Shown here: one piece after another, positions 56,219 to 62,482 of the stretch | How positions within the stretch are numbered: the stretch's first letter is position 1 | Layout: every line of letters starts with the position of its first letter | Assembly: GCA_019244295.1 (NCBI GenBank) | Contig: JAFASX010000024.1 | Coordinates: 1-62,482, forward strand | Direction of reading: 5' to 3' | Length of the DNA: 62,482 nucleotides | DNA from: Pseudonocardia sp. | Lineage (GTDB): Bacteria > Actinomycetota > Actinomycetes > Mycobacteriales > Pseudonocardiaceae | The notes under the pieces: generated by a model | Told to the model about the DNA's origin: nothing | The model's database searches: none | What the model saw: only the letters and a program-made list of their open reading frames with translations | Position numbers and translations under genes: made by a program

Positions 56219-58192
56219 TTAGGGGAACGGGTGCGGGAACGGATTGAGGTCCGCCGCGACGTGCTTACCGAGCCGCCGGGGCACGGTAGTCAAGCGCGGC
56301 AGCCCATGGATACGCCGATAGCGGTGACCGAAGGTCATCGACAGGGTCCCGGGGACGATCACCTTGGCGCAGGCGAAACCGCCGACCCGGTGTTCCGGGG
56401 AGGTAGTGTCAACGGCGATGACGTCCAGGCCACTGGCCAGATAGCGGCCGACCAGCTCGGCCAGATCATCGCTGAGATCGTCATAGCCCGGCCAGCTCCA
56501 CCGTTCGGCGAAGTCCGGCAACGGGCGCGCGAGCTGGGACGGCATTAAGAAATCGAGACGCTGGTAGGCATCGGGGTGCCCATACAGCATCGCGTGATCG
56601 TCCATCTCCCGTACTAGCGCGGGGTCGGCCAGCATACCCGCCGCAACATCCCGGTCGTAGCGGTGACGCAAGTTAGACAACCCGCTGGCGAGTTCGCGCA
56701 AGGCGCCGCGCAGCGCGTGTTCTGGATCGGGATGTGCTCCCGCGCCACACACTACTTTCGGCCGATGTTGATCATCAGAAAGATCGACGCCCATCACCCA
56801 GAACGCCGGTACCCCCTGCTCCACAGTGGTGTCGAACGCCATCGGCTCGTAGCCGAGTCGTTGGCGAATCAGCTCGACAACCAACGGGATGCGACAGTCA
56901 CACGCCGAGGACAGGTCAACCTTAGTCACCGGCATCCGGGTGTACCAGGTCATCAGGAAGGCATCACGCTCGGCGACCTCCAACAACCCGTACAAGATCG
57001 CCTCTTCCAGACAACCACCCAAGGCACACCCATTGGAGCACTCGTAGGCGAACCCAGGATCATCGGGCGGGCCGGCGCCGTAGTAGGCGAACGTCCGCGG
57101 GATGAGCAAAGGTTCGGCGCGGGCGAACGAGTAGCCCCACACCCAGGTGGTCTCCCGGTCCGGATGGAAGCGGGTAAAACGAAAGTCCGGCTGGTCGTAC
57201 CAGGAGCCGGGATACAAGCCCAGCGTCCTGGGGTCCAACGAATGCTCAGCCACCTCGGCATAAGGCGCCCGCACCATGGTGCGCCGCCCACGCGGATACG
57301 TACCGGCCAGGCGCTCCAGCGCTTCGGCGATCGCGGCCAGCGTAGCCGAGCGGAAGTCCTCCGCGTGACCGTAACCGTGCTGGCTGTCATGCTCGGCCAT
57401 GCTGGGATCGAGCCGAGCCACGGCTGTGGCTCCACCGCTGTCGGCACCGCTGCCCAGCGAAGCGATCACGCCGGTCTCGGCGTCCACAAAGAGCCGCTCC
57501 AACTCACCTGGTCTGCTTTCCAAAGCTCCAACCCGCCACCGCGCCGGGTCCGACTTGGGCAGCCGACGCAGCCGGATGACCGCGGCCTTCCGATCGTCGT
57601 CGGGCACCGTGGAACAGCGCGGGCACGACGGGTGCGCCAGAACCGAGTGGCGGGCAAGCGCGCCACTGCGCAACGACACGCACAGCAACCCGCCCCGGGT
57701 CCGCGCGGTCGACCGGTCGTCTAGCAGCCTGTCCAGCTCGTCAATAATCAGTGTGGCAACCATGTTGGCCAACAGCGGGGTGACCAGCGGGCTCGGCTCA
57801 CTCGCGAGCTCGGCGCCGAACTGTCGGCGCAGAAGCCCGCGTGCCTTACCGTCGGAGCGGTTACCAGCGCGACGGCGCTGCAGACAGGCCGGACACCCAG
57901 GCTCCGGGGGTAGCACCGCCGGCCCGATCAGCACCCAGCCCGTCTCTACTCGGACCGGCAACCACGGCGTCCTACGCTCAGCCGCCCACTGGTAGGCCGC
58001 AGGGTAGGTACGCGTGTCGTTGGCATCGCTGGCGACCACCAGGACGGCGCATCCGGCCAACGCATCCCAGCCTTCGTCGACTCGACAGCGGCTACCCAGG
58101 GCGTTCGCCACAGCGGAGTGCAGCAACCCAGAGCCCAACAGGCCGATGTGCGTTCCTACCATTGTCGTGTCCAGAACCGCCAGATCAGTCAT
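56219..58192 (-). CDS. YcaO-type cyclodehydratase (TbtG-like)
   Basis: 657 residues from ATG 58192, chosen because it overlaps the upstream stop by 8 bp. The N-terminal ~230 residues are E1-like with a Cys tetrad (EPGCPACLQRR and HPSCPRCS) probably binding zinc. From ~250 on is the YcaO domain (HAEDFRSATLAAIAEALERL, SNGCALGGCLEEAILYGLLE, ERDAFLMTWYTRMPVTKVDL). The protein ends NPFPHPFP, a proline-rich terminus of the PxPxP type found in azoline-forming YcaO enzymes. With ATP it cyclodehydrates Cys to thiazoline in the precursor. Confidence 0.9.
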   Translation of the reverse strand: MTDLAVLDTTMVGTHIGLLGSGLLHSAVANALGSRCRVDEGWDALAGCAVLVVASDANDTRTYPAAYQWAAERRTPWLPVRVETGWVLIGPAVLPPEPGCPACLQRRRAGNRSDGKARGLLRRQFGAELASEPSPLVTPLLANMVATLIIDELDRLLDDRSTARTRGGLLCVSLRSGALARHSVLAHPSCPRCSTVPDDDRKAAVIRLRRLPKSDPARWRVGALESRPGELERLFVDAETGVIASLGSGADSGGATAVARLDPSMAEHDSQHGYGHAEDFRSATLAAIAEALERLAGTYPRGRRTMVRAPYAEVAEHSLDPRTLGLYPGSWYDQPDFRFTRFHPDRETTWVWGYSFARAEPLLIPRTFAYYGAGPPDDPGFAYECSNGCALGGCLEEAILYGLLEVAERDAFLMTWYTRMPVTKVDLSSACDCRIPLVVELIRQRLGYEPMAFDTTVEQGVPAFWVMGVDLSDDQHRPKVVCGAGAHPDPEHALRGALRELASGLSNLRHRYDRDVAAGMLADPALVREMDDHAMLYGHPDAYQRLDFLMPSQLARPLPDFAERWSWPGYDDLSDDLAELVGRYLASGLDVIAVDTTSPEHRVGGFACAKVIVPGTLSMTFGHRYRRIHGLPRLTTVPRRLGKHVAADLNPFPHPFP

Positions 58193-60095
58193 CACACAAC
58201 ACGACCTGCACGACGTAGGGCAGCAGACCGTTGTCCCGGGCGATCGGAACAGCGACCGGTACTCGCCCGGCGCGACGCACAGCGTCGGCGAATACTTCGT
58301 GGTCTGACTCCACCTGCCACCGAACTGGGTGATCAGCATGAGCCTGCCAGCGGAGCAGGATGCGCTCCAGGCCATCGCCCAGCGCTACGGCCGGGCTCGC
58401 CGCGCAGCTCACCAACATCGCCGGCGTTGCGGACTCGAAGTGGAACGCAAACGCCGGAAGTTCGAGGACCAAGGTCAGATCAGCCACGTCGACTTGCTGG
58501 CCGACGGCGTCCAACAGACGCAGCAGGTTCGCGGCCGGCTCGTCACCTAACTCGGTCACCACCTCGACCGCCGCACGCCTCCGACGACCGCTGCGCTCGG
58601 CAAGCAGCGCCTCGCATTGCGCTCGAAGACCCGCCGCGACGGCGTCGCTCCAAGACAGTCCGGCGGCGGCACCAACCGGCGCTCGATACGGAGTCCCCGC
58701 GCCACCCAGCACCGGGTAGACCAACCCGGCCGTCACCGCCCTCGGCTGACCAGTGGCTAGGTTTAACCCCCACACTGTGTCGCCCGGTTCGGCGGAACCG
58801 GGGGCCAGGCTGCCATAGGTAGCCAACGCCGCCAACAGCGCACGCAGCCGCGCCGTGGGCCGGTCTTGCGCCCAACCGACCACGGTAGGCGCCGGCGCCC
58901 AGGCGGGCAGCGCCCAGTGCGGATCGCCCACCCGCGCCCGGCACATCGACAGCGGAAGCTGCGGCAGCTCCTGCTCGTCAAGCAGGCCCAGCAGCCCAGT
59001 ACGCGCGTCAATGAACCCCGCCGCGCGCTCCAGCAGGTCGGCCGCCGACACCGTGGCGCCCCGGTCAAACTCGTCGAGCAAGGCCCGCGCGTCGGCTGTT
59101 GAAGTCGGAGTCGTGCTCGGTGGACGAGCCGGCACCCGGTGGGTACGAGTGACCAACGTCCGCAAGTCGACCCGGGTCAACAACGGTGGCGACGGTGCCC
59201 CGTCCAGAGGCGGAAGGGTGTCCAGCCCAGTCAGATGCAAGAAGCAAGACAACACCAGCTGGGCCGCGACAATGCCCGGGACCGGCCCGATCAACCAATC
59301 CTCGCTGACCGCCGCATCAAACTCAGTGCCCCGATGCGCGGCCAGTCGCCGCCAGCACGCTTCCGGCTCCACCCGCTCCGCCATCCCGACCGGGGTCAGC
59401 CACGCCTCCTCCTCGCCAACCAACACCTGCCCCAGCGCGATCCCTGAGCTCGCGCAGGTCCACCCAACCGCGATGAGATCGTCGCGACGCGCCCGCTCAC
59501 ACACCTGTAGCACAACATCGGCCCGATCAACCACCCCAGTGCCGGGTTCGCCGAACCACGACACCAGCTCAACCGACTGTTTCGAGTCACGGCACGACCG
59601 CTCCACTACGCCCCGCAACACCGGGACCTCACTGTCTGGCGCCAATACGCGAACATCCCGCCACCCCGACCACAACCCAGCCTCCAGCACAGCGGCCAGC
59701 ACGGGACCCAAGCCGAGCACGACGATCCGCGCATCCCGCACCCGCTGGAACCGCCGCTCGGCCGAATCCAGCGCGTACCGGATGAACGCGATCTCGGCGG
59801 CATAGATCCGCAGTTCGTCGGCATCCAACAGATGCGGCTCGTCCTGGCGCACATCAGCCACGAACCGTTGCTCGGCCAGAACCCGGACCAGGTCATGGAC
59901 CATCGCGCGCTGGTCCGCCGCCAGGGGCGCAACCAACTCCTCGAGTGTGTGTTCGCCGGTCAGGTGCGGGGCCAGCCTCGACAACCAGTCATACATCTGC
60001 GTCCCGTTCAAGGCGCACGACCCACCGTGGCTGTGGATGTATACCCCATCCGGCGATTTCACGTATCGCACATCATCGCGCAACCTCGGACGCAT
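58185..60095 (-). CDS. Leader-peptide-binding E1-like protein (Ocin-ThiF-like, TbtF-like)
   Basis: 636 residues from ATG 60095 (RLRDDVRYVKSPDGVYIHSH), with a purine-rich GCGGGGG nearby; the frame reaches back to 60149 but homology starts here. The first ~85 residues form the leader-recognition winged helix (RRE: LTGEHTLEELVAPLAADQRA). An E1/ThiF-like Rossmann region (DARIVVLGLGPVLAAVLEAG) and a long C-terminal region follow. In thiopeptide systems this protein presents the precursor to YcaO. It is first gene of the - strand operon; F, G and E are tightly packed. Confidence 0.85.
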   Translation of the reverse strand: MRPRLRDDVRYVKSPDGVYIHSHGGSCALNGTQMYDWLSRLAPHLTGEHTLEELVAPLAADQRAMVHDLVRVLAEQRFVADVRQDEPHLLDADELRIYAAEIAFIRYALDSAERRFQRVRDARIVVLGLGPVLAAVLEAGLWSGWRDVRVLAPDSEVPVLRGVVERSCRDSKQSVELVSWFGEPGTGVVDRADVVLQVCERARRDDLIAVGWTCASSGIALGQVLVGEEEAWLTPVGMAERVEPEACWRRLAAHRGTEFDAAVSEDWLIGPVPGIVAAQLVLSCFLHLTGLDTLPPLDGAPSPPLLTRVDLRTLVTRTHRVPARPPSTTPTSTADARALLDEFDRGATVSAADLLERAAGFIDARTGLLGLLDEQELPQLPLSMCRARVGDPHWALPAWAPAPTVVGWAQDRPTARLRALLAALATYGSLAPGSAEPGDTVWGLNLATGQPRAVTAGLVYPVLGGAGTPYRAPVGAAAGLSWSDAVAAGLRAQCEALLAERSGRRRRAAVEVVTELGDEPAANLLRLLDAVGQQVDVADLTLVLELPAFAFHFESATPAMLVSCAASPAVALGDGLERILLRWQAHADHPVRWQVESDHEVFADAVRRAGRVPVAVPIARDNGLLPYVVQVVLCDD

Positions 60096-60211
60096 CCGCG
60101 GGCCCCCGCTCGGCAATACCGGCCCACCTAGTAGGGCCCTAGCAAACAACTTAGATCAAACTCGCTCTCCAGTGCGCCGCACGATCGGATGAGAAAGCCC
60201 TCTCCGATACC

Positions 60212-60239
60212 ACAATTATTACAGTACAATTATTACAGT
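60212..60239 (-). promoter_or_regulatory. Tandem 14-bp repeat upstream of the RiPP operon
   Basis: ACAATTATTACAGT occurs twice head to tail (60212-60225, 60226-60239), the most AT-rich spot of the neighbourhood, 117 bp before ATG 60095. It is a likely operator/promoter of the F-G-E operon. CTGTAAT recurs in the precursor's upstream region. Confidence 0.65.
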
Positions 60240-60567
60240 CGACGGCTGGCGATCCAGCACAAGTTCGCTCACCGACCGCGTTTCCCCACCCGGGAACAGC
60301 CCGATTGTCAAATACATCAAGGGATTCAGTAACCGCTGACTTGTGCCGTGGAGTTCACCAACTCGATACGCTGCCCTGCCAGTGTCACGGTGACCCGCCA
60401 CACGTCGACACCAAGCGAGCCGGCGGCGAGCCACCATCGATCCCCATCGAGATCGACGTCAGCGTGGCTAGCACCACCCGGAGCACTCTCACGGCGATAT
60501 CGACGGGTGACCGCATGCGAGCGCCGGATCGATCACTTCCTACGCCGGCGGAGCGAGCCACTCGGTC
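60240..60567. other. ~330 bp without an identified gene
   Basis: Overlapping short frames only; nothing resembles a known family. It may include lost N-terminal parts of the permease relic that follows. Confidence 0.35.
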
Positions 60568-60954
60568 ATGAGCTTCGGCGCGGCGGTGACGCTGGTGATC
60601 GCGTCGTTCATCGACTCCGGTACTACGACGGCTGACTTCACCCGTTGGTCGCGCTCCGGCCAGGAAGGCTTCCTGGCATCGGCGTCGGCCTTCCCGATAG
60701 GTAACGCGATAGCGATGATCGTGGGTGGGCTGGTAGTCGCGTTGGACGCGACCGCCGTTCTCGGCACCGTCGGGATCGCACTCGCCGTGGCGAGTATCTG
60801 GTCATACTTCGAGCAATGGCTCAACTTGCTCGGGGTGATCGCGCCGCCGGCCCGCGCCCAACCCGTGCCTGCTCGGCCAGCCGGCCATCGACTCGACCAA
60901 CGGGTAAGGACTTGCATCGCCGATATGCCTCACCTCCGGACCAACCCGCAATAA
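60568..60954 (+). pseudogene. Cytosine/purine permease (NCS1) remnant
   Basis: VIASFIDSGTTTADFTRWSR followed by SGQEGFLASASAFPIGNAIA is a conserved mid segment of CodB-type permeases. After AVASIWS the chain jumps to YFEQWLNLLGVIAPPARAQP, which belongs ~80 residues later in such proteins. The first ~200 and the intervening residues are missing. No transport function is expected. Confidence 0.78.
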
Positions 60955-61491
60955 CCCCGATTTAGCGCGGAGGCGAGCGCGGGGAACAGCGGGTTTGAGC
61001 GGTTTCGCAGAGATACGCGGCGCCGGCGGTGTCGCCAGTCCCGGAGGCGTTCCCGGTCATTTTGACAGTGATGCCCCAGTGGCTGCGAGGCCTCTCCGAC
61101 TTCATGTCGGGGAAGCGCCGCGTCCACCATTGCCGAACGCATGACGCGAAGCTGACGATACGGGCCAGCAGACTCGAAATCCGGATTTTGGCTTCCCGGT
61201 CGGCACTAATCTACACCTACGTGGCCCGAACGACACGCCTGTAGTCTCCCGACACTCGCGGCCACACTGTACCTGATTCACCATCCACCCTGAACGCACA
61301 CCACAGGACCTCACACACCAAAAGAGGAATATACACCATCAGCTAACTTATAACTCCACCACCCCAAGAATCAGTGTTTGGTCACCGGATTGAGTCCGAC
61401 GTATCGGTTGTGACTGCCGGTCGTTGAGTCTGTCGCAAGGTGAACGGCAGTCTCAAGGGCACTCCGGTGCCGAATGGAGGGTTTTGGTTCG
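60955..61491. promoter_or_regulatory. ~535-bp upstream region of the encapsulin gene
   Basis: No gene found on either strand. The lower-GC stretch 61255-61370 with TATACACC-like sequence is a reasonable place for the promoter of the downstream gene. GGAGGG (61476-61481) is its RBS. Confidence 0.45.
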
Positions 61492-62482
61492 ATGTCGGTG
61501 GACACGGGAGCCAGATCGGAGCCCCAGACCCAGAACGGGCATGCGCCTACGGCGCTGGGGACCGCGGCGGCGCGGAATCTGGCGACTACGACCAAGACGA
61601 CTCCGCAGATGCAGGGCATCACGAACCGGTGGGTGCAACGCATTCTGCCGTGGGTGGAGGTCAAGGGCGGAACGTATCGGGTCAACCGGCGGCTGGCCTA
61701 CGCGGTCGGCGACGGACGGATCGACCTGATGCAGACCGCCGAACAGGTCAGCATGATCCCCACCGAAATGGGCGAGTTTCCAGCACTGCGTGGATATGAC
61801 GATGCCGACATACTCGAGCGCCTGGCCGGCCGGTTCACCCAATGGGAAGTGCCCGCTGGGACGGCCGTGGTAGAAGCAGGGGCGGCCATCGACGAACTCT
61901 TTGTTGTCGCACACGGCCGGCTGACTCGCTCGGGCGCCAACCGCTACGACGAGCACAAGACGCTCGGAGTGATCGGTGACGGAGGCTTCTTTGGTACGGA
62001 GATCTTTACTGAGCGCGGTGTCAAGTGGGATGTCGCGATCACCGCGGAAACCCCCTGCACACTCCTTATGCTGCGTCGGGCTGAATTCGAAGCGGTCCTC
62101 GAGCGGTCCGACTCGCTGAAGCGCCACCTGCGTGAGTTCGCTAAAACCGCGGGAAAGGCACAGACTAAAGGCGGGGAAGCCGCACTGGCGTTGGCGGCGG
62201 GGCACGAGGGTGAACATGTGTTGGATTCGACGTTCGTCGATTACGAGATCTCGCCGCGCGAGTATGAGCTGTCGGTGGCGCAGACGGTACTGCGTATTCA
62301 TTCCCGAGTGGCGGATCTGTTCAATGAGCCGATGAACCAGATCGAGCAACAGCTGAGGCTGACCATCGAAGAGCTGCGGGAGCGCCAGGAGTACGAGCTG
62401 ATCAACAATCCAGACTTCGGGCTGCTGCACAACGTCGACTATTCTCAGCGGATCCAGCCGGTTGAGGGTCCTCCTACCCCAG
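61492..62482 (+). CDS. Family 2B encapsulin shell protein with cNMP-binding domain (3' end outside window)
   Basis: 330 codons from ATG 61492 run open to the window edge, preceded by GGAGGG. TAARNLATTTKTTPQMQGIT, NRWVQRILPWVEVKGGTYRV and RVNRRLAYAVGDGRIDL form the shell N-arm. Residues ~100-225 form an inserted cyclic-nucleotide-binding domain (LAGRFTQWEVPAGTAVVEAG, GTEIFTERGVKWDVAITAET). The capsid fold resumes at FVDYEISPREYELSVAQTVL, HSRVADLFNEPMNQIEQQLR and EYELINNPDFGLLHNVDYSQ. This is the EshA/SrpI-like type 2B nanocompartment. Such shells are often next to polyprenyl synthase/terpene cyclase or xylulose-kinase cargo genes, which would lie right of the window. Confidence 0.92.
   Translation, partial: MSVDTGARSEPQTQNGHAPTALGTAAARNLATTTKTTPQMQGITNRWVQRILPWVEVKGGTYRVNRRLAYAVGDGRIDLMQTAEQVSMIPTEMGEFPALRGYDDADILERLAGRFTQWEVPAGTAVVEAGAAIDELFVVAHGRLTRSGANRYDEHKTLGVIGDGGFFGTEIFTERGVKWDVAITAETPCTLLMLRRAEFEAVLERSDSLKRHLREFAKTAGKAQTKGGEAALALAAGHEGEHVLDSTFVDYEISPREYELSVAQTVLRIHSRVADLFNEPMNQIEQQLRLTIEELRERQEYELINNPDFGLLHNVDYSQRIQPVEGPPTP

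Noticed and set aside
58855..59805. 316-codon + strand frame
   Set aside because: Ser/Arg/Thr-rich antisense shadow of the E1-like leader-binding protein.
61453..62430. 325-codon - strand frame at the right edge
   Set aside because: Antisense shadow of the encapsulin gene, whose + strand frame is open to the edge and matches the family.

Overview
The window is high-GC DNA with dense genes, SD-led starts and many ATGA/GTGA overlaps. Its gene content (F420/flavin LLM oxidoreductases, a CE1758/CE1759-type pair, an LAL regulator, a cyclase-ATPase-TPR protein, a FUSC exporter, a family 2B encapsulin and a thiopeptide-type RiPP cluster) points to an actinomycete, probably a filamentous one of the Pseudonocardiales type. 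The exact genus cannot be read from the sequence. The most striking general feature is decay: about twenty genes are truncated, frameshifted, stopped in frame or fused by deletion, interspersed with intact ones. Layout: 1-3.2 kb is a nest of mobile DNA. A group II intron reverse transcriptase is split twice, once after its QGG motif and once inside its YADD motif, by two related but different tyrosine-recombinase elements. Each starts with a 20-bp palindrome of the form TTATGCnnAGCTnnGCATAA. The second element is cut by an IS1380-family element, whose far end abuts the last codons of a response regulator. 3.2-6.8 kb is the rest of that signalling locus (FIST sensor protein and GAF histidine kinase), both frameshifted. 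7-16.2 kb holds a dead aldo/keto reductase, an HdeD membrane protein, an NDH-2-type dehydrogenase, an LLM oxidoreductase/FMN reductase pair, dead LLM and gamma-carbonic-anhydrase remnants and an intact FUSC transporter. 16.5-21.2 kb holds a TIR/STAND remnant, then phenazine-type shikimate-branch genes: phzC and phzD collapsed into one fused reading frame, phzE intact, followed by a VioB-like ferritin-fold protein. 21.3-30 kb holds transposase remnants, a histidine phosphatase, a split LAL regulator and an intact cyclase/ATPase/TPR protein. 31.5-36.5 kb is a compact carbon module (malic enzyme, fumarase, TPP-dependent oxidase/decarboxylase). 36.7-42 kb holds a lipoprotein, Mn-catalase and a Mo-cofactor/cytochrome b561 oxidoreductase operon. 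42-47.2 kb holds small oxidoreductase and isomerase genes. The main biosynthetic system is at 47.5-60.1 kb: an ABC exporter on the + strand and, on the - strand, a complete thiopeptide-type set. This consists of a leader-binding E1-like protein, a YcaO cyclodehydratase, a SagB-type dehydrogenase, a 56-residue precursor peptide at 54254-54424, a LanB-type glutamylation enzyme, and two small LanB-C/pyridine-synthase-type proteins. The precursor was found by direct translation. It has a thiopeptide-style leader (GHGM...SASC junction) but a core with only two Cys and one Ser beyond the SC start, plus a Trp/Asp-rich tail, so the product should be an unusual thiopeptide or pyritide-like macrocycle. 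The precursor gene is followed by two stacked rho-independent terminators. The window ends with a cytosine-permease remnant and the start of a family 2B (cNMP-binding-domain) encapsulin shell gene that runs off the right edge. Because several frameshifts lie in homopolymer runs, some could be assembly errors. The in-frame stops, truncations and internal deletions are not explained that way.
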